Origin: Mucilaginibacter pankratovii
Lineage (GTDB): Bacteria; Bacteroidota; Bacteroidia; Sphingobacteriales; Sphingobacteriaceae
Direction: 5' to 3'
Length of the DNA: 64,000 nt
NCBI RefSeq assembly: GCF_014773265.1
Contig: NZ_JACWMY010000001.1
Location: 372,001-436,000, forward strand
Numbering within the stretch: the stretch's first letter is position 1; each line of letters opens with the position of its first letter. The translations under genes and the position numbers were made by a program. Positions 46,758 through 55,061 of this stretch are shown here, piece by piece. The notes beneath the pieces were generated by a model, which had not been told where the DNA came from, did not search any database, and was given only the letters and a program-made list of their open reading frames with translations.

Positions 46758-46904
46758 TTAGGAATTGTAACGTTTATCCAGTTCTTTTTCAATCTCCGCC
46801 CAATCGCGGGCCGGGGTTGTCCCATCAATAAACTCCTGCTTTCGCTTCAATAGCAGTTGGAGTTGCTCCTCAGAAATAATCTCATTTAGCATTTCGTCTT
46901 CCAT
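46758..46904 (-). CDS. 48-residue acidic protein, antitoxin-like
   Basis: Chosen start is the ATG at 46902-46904, giving a product opening MEDEMLNEIISEEQ and containing LLLKRKQEFIDGTTPARDWAEIEKELDKRYNS-type helical sequence (LLLKRKQEFIDGTTPARD then WAEIEKELDKRY). The closing TTPARDWAEIEKEL pattern resembles short addiction-module proteins that end in a Trp-containing helix. A longer frame would reach past the promoter box at 46922-46929, so it is less likely. It is paired with the DUF5655 gene 5 bp downstream; a toxin-antitoxin role is a guess. Confidence 0.5.
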   Translation of the reverse strand: MEDEMLNEIISEEQLQLLLKRKQEFIDGTTPARDWAEIEKELDKRYNS

Positions 46905-46921
46905 ACAATCACCATTTAAAA

Positions 46922-46929
46922 CAAATATA
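46922..46929 (-). promoter_or_regulatory. -7 box of the 48-residue protein gene
   Basis: TATATTTG on the minus strand, a perfect TAnnTTTG, 17 nt before the ATG at 46904. It decides against the longer in-frame start at 47027. Confidence 0.5.
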
Positions 46930-47040
46930 GTTTTTTGCTCAAAGCATCCGTTGGGAAAAAAGAATTTCCTTCCCTTAACGATAGCGTCGGCTCGTTTCAT
47001 CATATTAAAATCATAATCAATTTCCACAAAAGCAACAATG

Positions 47041-47070
47041 TTGCATTTGTGGATTACTTGTTTACATTTG
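47041..47070 (+). promoter_or_regulatory. Promoter of the flavin oxidoreductase gene
   Basis: TTG at 47041-47043, 19 nt, then TACATTTG at 47063-47070: a full match to the Bacteroidota -33/-7 pattern. The ATG at 47076 is only 5 nt downstream, so the mRNA would be nearly leaderless. It also excludes the longer upstream frame from 46935. Confidence 0.6.
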
Positions 47071-47075
47071 CCGCT

Positions 47076-47978
47076 ATGAAAGCAGATTTTGATGTAATAA
47101 TTATTGGTGGTAGCTATGCCGGCCTTTCCGCAGCAATGGCTTTGGGGAGGGCATTGCGCAATGTTTTAGTGATAGATGCCGGGCAGCCCTGCAACAGGCA
47201 AACACCGCACGCACACAATTTTATTACGAACGATGGCGAAACACCAGCAACCATCAGTGCGAAAGCCAGGAAACAGGTGATGCAATATCCAAACGTGCAT
47301 TTTTACAACGGAACGGCAACGGCTGCCCGTGAAAACGATGGGCTGTTTGTTATAGAGACCGATAAAGGCGAAAGTAACACCTCTCGTAAGTTGCTATTTG
47401 CCACGGGCATAGTGGATGTAATGCCCGCCATTCCAGGCATTGAGCAAAGTTGGGGAATCTCGGTTTTGCATTGCCCCTATTGCCATGGTTACGAGGTGCG
47501 CAACCAGCCTACGGCAATTTTTGCATCGGGCGAGGTTGGTTTTGAGTTTGCCAAGATCATTAATAATTGGACTAAAGAACTTACCCTGCTTACCAACGGA
47601 CCGTCTCAGCTTACCAGCGAGCAAATTACTGCGCTTGCCGGGCACAACATCAGTGTTAATGAAACGCCGGTTACAAAGGTCAATCATCAGGACGGTTATA
47701 TCAGCAATGTTGCATTTGCAGATGGCAGCGGCCTTGCCATAAACGCCATGTACGCCAAGTTTCCATTCCGGCAAACCTGCGAATTACCTCAAAGTTTGGG
47801 CTGCGCGTTAACCGAACATGGCTTTATTAAAATAGATGAGATGCAGGCAACAACCGTAAACGGCGTGTTTGCTGCGGGCGATAATACGACTATGTTCCGT
47901 TCACTATCGATAGCTATCGCTGCGGGTAACCGGGCGGGTGCGATGATCAATCACCAGATGATCAACGAGGATTTTTAA
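47076..47978 (+). CDS. Thioredoxin-reductase-like FAD/NAD(P)H oxidoreductase
   Basis: A 300-residue flavoprotein. FAD-binding GGSYAGLSAA lies at residues 13-22. The redox-active pair is CPYC in LHCPYCHGYEV, which matches the CxxC of thioredoxin-reductase relatives, and the FAD-binding C-terminal motif is GVFAAGDN. The nucleotide-binding glycine-rich motif is poor (FASGEVGFEFAK), which may mean an unusual electron donor. The start is fixed by the promoter at 47041-47070. The stop overlaps the convergent TIGR02757 gene by 4 bp. Confidence 0.88.
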   Translation: MKADFDVIIIGGSYAGLSAAMALGRALRNVLVIDAGQPCNRQTPHAHNFITNDGETPATISAKARKQVMQYPNVHFYNGTATAARENDGLFVIETDKGESNTSRKLLFATGIVDVMPAIPGIEQSWGISVLHCPYCHGYEVRNQPTAIFASGEVGFEFAKIINNWTKELTLLTNGPSQLTSEQITALAGHNISVNETPVTKVNHQDGYISNVAFADGSGLAINAMYAKFPFRQTCELPQSLGCALTEHGFIKIDEMQATTVNGVFAAGDNTTMFRSLSIAIAAGNRAGAMINHQMINEDF

Positions 47979-48829
47979 AACTCCGGCAATATTCCTTCTA
48001 TCCCCCAGCGTTCCTCTATCCCTAATCCAAACAGGGCGAAATCATATTTCACGGGGTCCAGCGGGTCGAATTCGCGGAGATTTTGGGTGAGTTCGAGGGC
48101 CGTTTGCCAGTCGGTTTGTTTGCGGGTAATGAGTTTGAGTTTGCGGGCCACGCGATCTACATGCAGATCGCAGGGGCAAATCAGGTCTGCCGGACTGATG
48201 CGGTTCCAGATCCCGAAATCCACGCCTTGTTCATCCTTCCGCACCATCCAGCGCAGAAACATGCACAGGCGCTTGCAGGTTGATTTTTGCGATGGCGAGG
48301 ATACGTGTTTTTTGGTACGGTTTGGGAAATCGGGCAGGGACATGAAGTACGAACGAAAATGATCCAAAGCCCATTCCGCAGAGCCCCTCCCGTCCCCTGA
48401 AGGGGAAGCTTTTGACTTGCTACCGTACAACTCCTGCTCCCCCTTCAGGGGGCCGGGGGGCTGCACGAATGCATCTTCCAAACTCTCGAAGTGTTCATAA
48501 TGATGCCTGAAGAACGAAATAAAGTACAGCGTATCGATATCATTAAACGTTCGGTGCTTAAAATGCAGCAGCTTCTTTAAATCAGGCTCTTCGTGATTGA
48601 TAATAAAGTCGTAGGGGGCGCCATCCATCAGGGTGATGAGTTCTTTGCATTTATTGATGATGGTAACCCGCTGCCCCCAGGCCAGCGTTGCTGCCCAAAA
48701 ACCCATGATCTCGATATCCTGCTTTTTTGTGAACATATGCGGGATGCTTACCGGGTCGTTTGCAATGAATTCCGGGCGGTTGTATTGAGATACTTTAGCG
48801 TCGAGGAAAGCTTTGAGGTTATCGTTCAT
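47975..48829 (-). CDS. TIGR02757 family protein carrying an in-frame repeat insertion
   Basis: A 284-residue protein of the TIGR02757 (DUF2400) family of unknown function: IMGFWAATLAWGQRVTIINKCKELI, LYFISFFRHHYEHFESLE, KRLCMFLRWMVRKDEQGVDFGIW and CPCDLHVDRVARKLKL are characteristic. Between FVQ (after LEDA) and AEWALDHFRSYF there is an extra Pro/Gly/Lys/Ser-rich stretch, PPGPLKGEQELYGSKSKASP followed by SGDGRGS. This is encoded by the palindromic element at 48378-48464. The insertion should lie in a surface loop and keep the frame. It ends at an overlapping convergent stop. Confidence 0.85.
   Translation of the reverse strand: MNDNLKAFLDAKVSQYNRPEFIANDPVSIPHMFTKKQDIEIMGFWAATLAWGQRVTIINKCKELITLMDGAPYDFIINHEEPDLKKLLHFKHRTFNDIDTLYFISFFRHHYEHFESLEDAFVQPPGPLKGEQELYGSKSKASPSGDGRGSAEWALDHFRSYFMSLPDFPNRTKKHVSSPSQKSTCKRLCMFLRWMVRKDEQGVDFGIWNRISPADLICPCDLHVDRVARKLKLITRKQTDWQTALELTQNLREFDPLDPVKYDFALFGLGIEERWGIEGILPEF
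48378..48464. repeat. 87-bp palindromic repeat element inserted in a coding sequence
   Basis: Imperfect inverted repeats at 48378-48408 and 48437-48464 share CCCCTGAAGGGG-type cores (CCCCTGAAGGGG and CCCCCTTCAGGGGG). The element length of 87 bp is 29 codons, so it does not break the TIGR02757 frame. Such C/G-rich palindromes are common as intergenic repeats in Sphingobacteriaceae (recalled, not checked). Confidence 0.7.
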
Positions 48830-48840
48830 CTTATCTCAAA

Positions 48841-48926
48841 GCGTCATTGCGAGGTACGAAGCAATCTCCCGATAAGCAGGGCCGTGATGCAAAGCTTAGA
48901 GATTGCTTCGTACCTCGCAATGACGC
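48841..48926. repeat. 86-bp inverted-repeat element with perfect 28-bp arms
   Basis: Arms 48841-48868 and 48899-48926 are exact reverse complements; the arm core is GTCATTGCGAGGTACGAAGC. The 30-nt loop shows no ORF. It lies between the start of the TIGR02757 gene and the stop of the PLP enzyme gene, both on the minus strand. The GTCATTGCGAGG motif is one I recall as a dispersed repeat in several bacterial groups. Confidence 0.9.
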
Positions 48927-48940
48927 GGTGGTAATATATT

Positions 48941-50080
48941 TTAAGCCAGCGCCTGTTTCAAATCTTCCAGCAGATCCTCAATATCCTCTACCCCTACGCT
49001 TAAGCGCAGCAGGTTATCTACCACGCCGGCTTTGTCGCGCTCGGCTTTGGGGATGCTGCCGTGCGTCATGCTTACCGGGTGATTGATAAGTGATTCTACG
49101 CCGCCCAATGACTCGGCAAGGGAGAATACTTTAAAGGAGCCGGCAATGCGGAAGGTTTCCTGCAGGTCGGCATCTTTTAAAACGATGGAGATCATGCCGC
49201 CAAAATCGCGCATTTGCTTTTTGGCAACCTCATGGTTCGGCGAATCGGGGAAACCCGGCCAGTAGATCTTCTCTACCCTTGGGTGATCCTTTAAAAACTC
49301 AGCCACCGCGCGGCCGTTCTCGCAATGCGCTTTCATACGCAGGTGCAGGGTTTTAATGCCGCGCAGCACCAGGAAGCTGTCCATAGGCCCGGGAGTGGCA
49401 CCACAGGCGTTGTAGATGAACCATAGCTTCTTGTAAAGCTCTTCGTCGTTCAGCATCAGGGCACCCATTACCACGTCGCTGTGGCCACCGATGTATTTGG
49501 TAACCGAATGCATTACCACATCAGCGCCTAGATCTATCGGGTTTTGTAGGTATGGCGAAGCGAAGGTATTATCTACCACAAACAGCAGGTCATTTGCCTT
49601 ACTGATCTTCCCGATAGCCTCGATATCCACCACCTGCATAGTTGGGTTGGTAGGCGTCTCTATCCAGATGAGTTTTGTTTTATCGTTGATGTATTCGTTA
49701 ATGATCTCCGGGTTGCTCAGGTCCAGGAAATGGAACTTGATGCCGTAGTTAGCGAAGATCTTGGTAAAGATGCGGTACGAACCGCCATAGAGGTCGTTGC
49801 CGGTAATTACTTCGTCGCCTGGTGCCAGCAGCTTCATTACGGCATCGGTTGCGCCCATGCCGCTGGAGAATGCCAGTCCGTATTTTGCGTTTTCCAAAGC
49901 CGCTAAGCAATCTTCCAGCGCCTTGCGGGTTGGGTTGGTACCGCGCGAATACTCGTACCCCTTATTATCCCCCGGCGTTTTTTGCCAGTAGGTAGAGGTT
50001 TGGTATATCGGCGTCATGATAGCGCCTGTAGTTGGATCGGGCTCCTGCCCTGCGTGTATTGCTTTTGTTGCGAATTTCAT
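48941..50080 (-). CDS. metB-like: Cystathionine gamma-synthase/lyase-type PLP enzyme
   Basis: A 379-residue Cys/Met-metabolism PLP enzyme. I start at the ATG at 50078-50080 ([16 protein letters not shown]). The N-terminal STYWQKTPG and [13 protein letters not shown] motifs, the PLP-contact region [10 protein letters not shown], the Lys-bearing [11 protein letters not shown] and the C-terminal [17 protein letters not shown] are diagnostic. Family members make cystathionine from O-acylhomoserine or cleave it; sequence alone does not separate gamma-synthase from gamma-lyase. Spacing to proS is 86 bp, filled with an inverted repeat. The ProRS neighbour is not functionally tied. Confidence 0.92.
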   Translation of the reverse strand: MKFATKAIHAGQEPDPTTGAIMTPIYQTSTYWQKTPGDNKGYEYSRGTNPTRKALEDCLAALENAKYGLAFSSGMGATDAVMKLLAPGDEVITGNDLYGGSYRIFTKIFANYGIKFHFLDLSNPEIINEYINDKTKLIWIETPTNPTMQVVDIEAIGKISKANDLLFVVDNTFASPYLQNPIDLGADVVMHSVTKYIGGHSDVVMGALMLNDEELYKKLWFIYNACGATPGPMDSFLVLRGIKTLHLRMKAHCENGRAVAEFLKDHPRVEKIYWPGFPDSPNHEVAKKQMRDFGGMISIVLKDADLQETFRIAGSFKVFSLAESLGGVESLINHPVSMTHGSIPKAERDKAGVVDNLLRLSVGVEDIEDLLEDLKQALA

Positions 50081-50104
50081 GTGCGTTAGTTGATGGTTCA
50101 TAGA

Positions 50105-50161
50105 TCATAGTTCATGGTTTTAGCCGATTTGTTACTATGAACTATCAACCATGAACTATGA
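50105..50161. repeat. 57-bp inverted repeat with perfect 15-bp arms
   Basis: TCATAGTTCATGGTT (50105-50119) and AACCATGAACTATGA (50147-50161) flank a 27-nt spacer. Further partial copies (GGTTCATAGATCATAG) precede it. It fills the gap between the proS stop and the PLP enzyme start and could form a hairpin in either transcript. Confidence 0.7.
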
Positions 50162-50166
50162 ACTCC

Positions 50167-51639
50167 CTAATATGCCCGTGCAAAAAGCACCCTTTGTGTA
50201 GACGGATTCCCCGTGAGGATGCATTTGCCTTCTTCCTGCTTATTGTTCAAAGGTATACAACGGATTGTAGCCTTAGTTTCATCTTTTATTTTTTGTTCGG
50301 TTTCTGATGTGCCATCCCAATGGGCCGATATAAACCCAGGCTGCTCATCCAGCATGCGTTTAAACTCTTCGTAGGTATCTACCTCGGTAGTGTTCTCCGC
50401 ACGGAAGGCTGAGGCCTTGGTGTAGATATTCGTTTGAATTTCTTCCAGCAATGCTGTAATATGCGCTGCCAGGCCGTCCTGTTGCACGGTTTCCTTGGTT
50501 TTGGTATCGCGGCGGGCAAGCTCCACAGTGCCGTTCTGCATATCGCGGCTGCCAATAGCTACGCGCAATGGTACGCCTTTTAACTCGTACTCAGCAAACT
50601 TTGCGCCCGGGCGATGGGTATCGCGGTTATCAAATTTCACCGTAACATCTTTACTGCGCAGTTCTTTGGTCAAGCCTTTTACGTATTCGGTAATGGCATC
50701 CAATTCTTCGGGGTGTTTGTAAATCGGCACAATAACCACCTGTATCGGCGCCAGTTTCGGAGGCAGCACCAATCCGGCATCATCCGAGTGGGCCATGATC
50801 AGCGCACCTATCAAACGGGTTGAAACGCCCCATGAGGTTGCCCAAACAAAATCCTGTTTATTATCCCGGGTGGTGAATTTTACATCAAATGCCTTAGCAA
50901 AATTCTGCCCCAAAAAGTGCGAGGTACCTGCCTGCAGGGCTTTGCCATCCTGCATCAAAGCTTCAATACAATAAGTATCCAGCGCGCCGGCGAAGCGTTC
51001 GTTGGCGGTTTTACGGCCTTTTACCACCGGCAGTGCCATCCAATTTTCGGCAAATTCGGCGTAAACATCCAGCATTTGTTCCGTTTCTGCTACAGCTTCT
51101 TCGGCGGTTGCGTGAGCGGTGTGGCCCTCCTGCCATAAAAATTCGCTGGTGCGCAGGAACAAACGGGTGCGCATTTCCCAGCGCATTACGTTGGCCCATT
51201 GGTTCACCAAAATAGGCAGATCGCGGTAGCTTTGGATCCAGCCGCGGTAGGTGTTCCAGATGATGGTTTCTGATGTTGGGCGGATAATTAATTCTTCCTC
51301 CAGTTTTGCTTCCTCATCCACAACAATATTGCCGTTTCCATCGTTCTTTAGCCTGTAGTGTGTTACTACAGCACATTCTTTAGCGAAACCCTCCACGTGG
51401 CTGGCTTCCTTAGAGAAGAAAGATTTTGGTATAAGCAGTGGGAAATAAGCGTTTTGATGCCCCGTCTCTTTAAACATTTTATCGAGCTGGGCCTGTATCT
51501 TTTCCCATATAGAATAGCCGTAAGGCTTAATGATCATACACCCTCTAACTGGCGAATATTCTGCCATGTCAGATTTAATTATTAAGTCGTTAAACCATTG
51601 CGAATAATCTTCGTCTTTACTAATAACACCTTTGCTCAT
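50167..51639 (-). CDS. proS: Prolyl-tRNA synthetase (archaeal/eukaryote-type, short)
   Basis: A 490-residue class II synthetase that charges tRNA-Pro. It lacks the long editing insertion of the E. coli type, matching the short archaeal/eukaryotic form that also occurs in Bacteroidota. Motif 1 is in the Pro-bearing [13 protein letters not shown]; motif 2 is [16 protein letters not shown]; motif 3 is [18 protein letters not shown]. The C-terminal anticodon-binding domain ends in a short zinc-like C-terminal segment with CIPLN and KCILTG. Its terminal ARAY is typical for the family. Confidence 0.94.
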   Translation of the reverse strand: MSKGVISKDEDYSQWFNDLIIKSDMAEYSPVRGCMIIKPYGYSIWEKIQAQLDKMFKETGHQNAYFPLLIPKSFFSKEASHVEGFAKECAVVTHYRLKNDGNGNIVVDEEAKLEEELIIRPTSETIIWNTYRGWIQSYRDLPILVNQWANVMRWEMRTRLFLRTSEFLWQEGHTAHATAEEAVAETEQMLDVYAEFAENWMALPVVKGRKTANERFAGALDTYCIEALMQDGKALQAGTSHFLGQNFAKAFDVKFTTRDNKQDFVWATSWGVSTRLIGALIMAHSDDAGLVLPPKLAPIQVVIVPIYKHPEELDAITEYVKGLTKELRSKDVTVKFDNRDTHRPGAKFAEYELKGVPLRVAIGSRDMQNGTVELARRDTKTKETVQQDGLAAHITALLEEIQTNIYTKASAFRAENTTEVDTYEEFKRMLDEQPGFISAHWDGTSETEQKIKDETKATIRCIPLNNKQEEGKCILTGNPSTQRVLFARAY

Positions 51640-51746
51640 ATACTGATTTATTGGAATAGAATTTGACTTTATAATTAATATTACTAACCGCCAAATTTAT
51701 AAATTTATACGTTTATTTGAACTCGAACTTTATACTCTCTGCAAAA

Positions 51747-52709
51747 ATGAAAAGGAACCTACTCTTAGGAATCACAATGATCGGCGCCATGGCGCTGAGT
51801 TCCTGCTCCGTAAACAAAACCGCATCCACCTCAAAAAATAGCGACGACGTTTATTTTTCGCAGGCTACAGCCGGCGAAGCACCTGAATACGTTGCACCAA
51901 AACCCGTATATCGCCAGGACGAAGACGTGGCCTACCAGGAAGAAGGTGATGACGATTATTACTATTACGACGATTACTCATCGCGCATCAACCGCTTTAA
52001 CTATTATTCTCCTTTTAGCTATTACGATAGTTACTACGGTGCTTACAGCCCATACAATTACGGCAATTACGGTTTTAGCATAGGCCTTGGCTACGGTTAC
52101 GGTGGTTACAACGGCTTTTACGGCGGAATTGGTTATGGCTATGGCGCATTTTCGCCTTATGCTGGGTACGGCTGGGGTGGTTATGGCGGCTATGGGTACG
52201 GTGGCTATTACGGCTATGGTGGTTATGGTTATTCGCCATATTCTTATTATGGTACAGGTTATGGTTACGGTGGCCCCTACTGGGGTGTAATATCGGCAAA
52301 CAGCACTTACGGTACGCCGCGCCCAAACAGGGGTAATGGCAGCCCGCGTGGTGTTGGTGTAGGCGGCCGTAATGGCATAGGCTACACAGGTACCGCAAAT
52401 AATGGTATTGGTTATTACCCTAACAGGCCAAACAGGGGTGGCAGCAACGGCGGTAGTGTACGCCCTAACGGTACAGGCGGTTATAGTAACGGCGGTTACA
52501 GCAATACACGCCCAACCAGGGTAGCGCGTGGCGAAGGCGGCCAAAGTTACCAGCCTCAAAGGCAGCCACAACAAAGGCCGGCAACCCAGGATCGTACGCC
52601 CGACAGGCAACCATCTTATTCTCCGCCTCCATCTAATAGTGGCGGTGGCGGTAGCAGCAGCGGATCAAGCGGCGGCGGCGGTGGTGGCGGCAGGCCAACA
52701 AGACCATAA
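51747..52709 (+). CDS. Gly/Tyr-rich low-complexity lipoprotein
   Basis: A 320-residue protein starting at the ATG at 51747; an upstream TTG is not needed. Lipobox MALSSC with Cys20. After a short acidic stretch (about 45-75, ending DDYYYYDDY) there is an extended Gly/Tyr repeat (YGGYGYGGYYGYGGYGY type, about 85-200), an Asn/Gly/Arg-rich part (NRGGSNGG) and a Gln/Pro then Gly-Gly-Gly tail. No globular domain is seen. Gly/Tyr sequences of this type often self-associate or form fibrils. The porin gene starts 24 bp downstream, so the pair is probably co-transcribed. Start and family are uncertain beyond composition. Confidence 0.75.
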   Translation: MKRNLLLGITMIGAMALSSCSVNKTASTSKNSDDVYFSQATAGEAPEYVAPKPVYRQDEDVAYQEEGDDDYYYYDDYSSRINRFNYYSPFSYYDSYYGAYSPYNYGNYGFSIGLGYGYGGYNGFYGGIGYGYGAFSPYAGYGWGGYGGYGYGGYYGYGGYGYSPYSYYGTGYGYGGPYWGVISANSTYGTPRPNRGNGSPRGVGVGGRNGIGYTGTANNGIGYYPNRPNRGGSNGGSVRPNGTGGYSNGGYSNTRPTRVARGEGGQSYQPQRQPQQRPATQDRTPDRQPSYSPPPSNSGGGGSSSGSSGGGGGGGRPTRP

Positions 52710-52733
52710 TTCATTTTTACACACCTAAAGTTT

Positions 52734-54221
52734 ATGAAAATAAAATATCTACTCAGTGTGATCGCTATAGTAGCGGTCACTAAAAATAGTTTTGCCCAAT
52801 ATTCGCAGGATGCCGTACGGTTTTCTGGCGCGCAAACCGGCTCTACAGCACGTATTAAAGCAGTTGGTAACGCGGGTACAGCCATCGGCGGCGATCTTAG
52901 CTCGATAAGCGGTAACCCTGCCGGCCTTGGTTTTTTTACCAAATCTGAACTGAGCCTAACACCGGAATATAACAACATTAAAGTAAATTCTACCTACCAG
53001 AGCACGCACGGTACGGATACCAAATCATCCGGTAATTTAAACCATGCCGCTTTTGTAATATACCAGCAACTAAACCGCCCAAAAGGCACCGACAGAAGCA
53101 AAGGTTGGCTGAGTTTTAATTATGGCGGTGGTTACAGCCGTACCAATAATTTTTACGAGAACATTAACTACGCGGGCAGTAACGGTACAAATTCCATTAA
53201 CGATTATTACGCCAGCCAGGCGAATCAATTTGGTATCGACATAGGTACCCTGGCCGGTAACGCATACGACCATAACCTGATAGACAACTACGGCACAAAT
53301 GCCAACCCTAATTATAAAAGCAACGCTTTCCCCGGTGTAGATCAGCAGAGCATCATTACCCGCACAGGCGGCCAGTCGGCTTTAGATTTTGCATTCGGCG
53401 CCAATTACAGCAATAAGTTTTACATTGGTTTGGGCGTAAGCTTTACCGATGTGCGCTTTAACTCGCTAAGTAATTTTTATGAGGACGGGGCATTATCTGT
53501 ATTAGAAGGAAGCCCTACACCTGTTGCGGTAACCCGCGATTACAGCTCCAAGTTTACGCAGGACCAAAACACCCGCGGATCAGGCTTTAGCGGCCGAATA
53601 GGTGCTATTTTTAAACCGGTTGACGCGGTGCGTTTAGGTGCAGTAATTAACACGCCCACTTATTACACCATAGACGATTCTTACAACGAAAGCCTTGCAA
53701 CAAGCATTAGCAATGGCAGTCGGTTTGAAGATGGCCCGCAAAACTACTCGTTAACCTACAACATGCGCACGCCATGGAAATTTTCGGGTGGTGCATCTAT
53801 ATTTATCAAATCATTCGGTTTTATCACCGGTGATATTGAATATATAGATTACAGTTCTACCCATATCAGCAGCGATGAGAATTTTAATGCCGACAAGGAT
53901 GATAACCCTGCTATCCGCAGCCTGTACCAATCGGCGGTTAACTACCATGTTGGTGCCGAAGCAAGGATCGCCAGTTTCTTTTTACTGCGCGGTGGTTACG
54001 GCATACAAGGTAAAGCCCGCCGTGATGATAACGCAAGCGACATTAAAACCGTTAGCGGCGGCGTAGGCCTGCGTTTTGGTGCTTACTACCTTGATGCTAC
54101 TTACACCCACGCAACCGGCAGCCAAACCGTATATCCTTACGAGGTTGGCAGTGCAAGCCCGGGTGCCTTATTAAACAGAACCCTGGATAACGGGTATTTA
54201 ACTTTGGGATATAGGTTTTAG
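52734..54221 (+). CDS. OmpP1/FadL-family outer-membrane porin
   Basis: A 495-residue outer-membrane protein (signal to about residue 20, NSFAQ). The N-terminal SARIKAxGxAGTAIGGD-type sequence (STARIKAVGNAGTAIGGDLS) with SGNPAGLGFF is the OmpP1/FadL plug signature, and the C-terminus LDNGYLTLGYRF ends in Phe as in barrels. Family members transport hydrophobic compounds; the ligand here is unknown. It follows the Gly/Tyr lipoprotein by 24 bp. Confidence 0.85.
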   Translation: MKIKYLLSVIAIVAVTKNSFAQYSQDAVRFSGAQTGSTARIKAVGNAGTAIGGDLSSISGNPAGLGFFTKSELSLTPEYNNIKVNSTYQSTHGTDTKSSGNLNHAAFVIYQQLNRPKGTDRSKGWLSFNYGGGYSRTNNFYENINYAGSNGTNSINDYYASQANQFGIDIGTLAGNAYDHNLIDNYGTNANPNYKSNAFPGVDQQSIITRTGGQSALDFAFGANYSNKFYIGLGVSFTDVRFNSLSNFYEDGALSVLEGSPTPVAVTRDYSSKFTQDQNTRGSGFSGRIGAIFKPVDAVRLGAVINTPTYYTIDDSYNESLATSISNGSRFEDGPQNYSLTYNMRTPWKFSGGASIFIKSFGFITGDIEYIDYSSTHISSDENFNADKDDNPAIRSLYQSAVNYHVGAEARIASFFLLRGGYGIQGKARRDDNASDIKTVSGGVGLRFGAYYLDATYTHATGSQTVYPYEVGSASPGALLNRTLDNGYLTLGYRF

Positions 54222-54290
54222 ATGTGAGATTTGAGACATGTAGTGGCTAATTGAACCACAGAGATTCTCAGAGATTTACACACACAGTTT

Positions 54291-54334
54291 TTAAACAATC
54301 GAGGCGATGAAATTTCATCGCCTCGATTGTTTAA
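54291..54334. repeat. 44-bp perfect palindrome (left flank of orphan gene)
   Basis: Arms 54291-54312 and 54313-54334 are exact reverse complements with no loop; the centre is GGCGATGAAATTTCATCGCC. It lies 20 bp before the ATG of the 54354 gene, so it would fold in the leader. A second palindrome with the same core flanks that gene on the right. Confidence 0.9.
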
Positions 54335-54353
54335 GTTTTCTTATAGTTATAAG

Positions 54354-54959
54354 ATGAAAATTAGATATGAAAACATGGGCACTCCAATTCCCCAAAAACA
54401 AGCGCTATCATTAGGGGATTATACAAAAATTTATACCCTCCCAAATGGCATGGTTAAACGGGAAGATAGTTTCGACGGGCACAAATTACTAACGGTTAAT
54501 TATTATAAAGAGGAAGAATCTAATGAAGAAATTCGAGCACTCCTCTCTCCTTTAAATGTTTCTTTCGGGATTCGTACGATTGAAGAATATGGCCCTTACC
54601 GTGTAGTACATGACGATAGCTATGTCGAGAACATACTCAAATATAAATATAATATCTTGTGGCTGGCCAATAACAAAGTCATATGTTTTGAAGAGATTAA
54701 CATCGAAACAAATCTTCCGCTTTACGACAGAACTTCTAAGTATTTAGGTCACTACGAGGATGAGAGTAGTACTGGCTATTGTAAATTCCATTACAATGTG
54801 GACGGCAGTTTAAATTTTTGTGAATATGATTACCTGCACGACTACGACTCAGACGAGTTTGATTTAAAAACTATCCATTTACTAAAAGACAAGTTTGTGT
54901 TGTCTGAAGATTTATACAATTATTATTTAACGGCTAAATTACTTCCTGACTTGGACTAA
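54354..54959 (+). CDS. Orphan AT-rich gene between two matched hairpins
   Basis: A 201-residue soluble protein of unknown function; I start at the ATG at 54354 (MKIRYENMGTPIPQKQ), since the earlier TTG at 54327 lies in the palindrome. It is rich in Asp, Glu, Tyr and Lys, with strand-like stretches (LLTVNYYKEEE, NILWLANNKVICFEEI) and a Tyr/Asp-rich C-terminus (YDYLHDYDSDEFD). No motif is recognised. Its base composition is visibly more AT-rich than the neighbours, and it sits alone between an OmpP1 gene and dps, bounded by two hairpins with the same core. That suggests a small acquired cassette. Confidence 0.6.
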   Translation: MKIRYENMGTPIPQKQALSLGDYTKIYTLPNGMVKREDSFDGHKLLTVNYYKEEESNEEIRALLSPLNVSFGIRTIEEYGPYRVVHDDSYVENILKYKYNILWLANNKVICFEEINIETNLPLYDRTSKYLGHYEDESSTGYCKFHYNVDGSLNFCEYDYLHDYDSDEFDLKTIHLLKDKFVLSEDLYNYYLTAKLLPDLD

Positions 54960-54973
54960 TGCAGGGACGGAGA

Positions 54974-55014
54974 AAACTATAAAGGCGATGAAAAATTCAT
55001 CGCCTTTATAGTTT
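54974..55014. repeat. 41-bp hairpin (right flank of orphan gene)
   Basis: Arms 54974-54992 and 54996-55014 are exact 19-bp reverse complements with an AAA loop; core GGCGATGAA/TTCATCGCC as in the left palindrome at 54291-54334, while the outer stem bases differ but still pair. It could terminate the gene ending at 54959 or the convergent dps gene ending at 55062. Confidence 0.85.
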
Positions 55015-55061
55015 AAAATAAAAAACAACTCCGAAATCGAACATCCGAAATCCGAAATCAA

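Noticed and set aside
46935..47075. Extra 47 N-terminal residues on the flavin oxidoreductase
   Set aside because: They overlap a complete -33/-7 promoter and precede the FAD-binding start MKADFDVIIIGG.
47975..47978. Overlapping convergent stops at TTTAAA as a regulatory signal
   Set aside because: A 4-bp overlap of TAA stops on opposite strands is a common chance result of tight packing.
51978..52610. 210-codon minus-strand open frame opposite the Gly/Tyr lipoprotein
   Set aside because: Its Thr/Ala/Ile-rich repeats are the complement of GGN/TAY codons; no start signal or domain.
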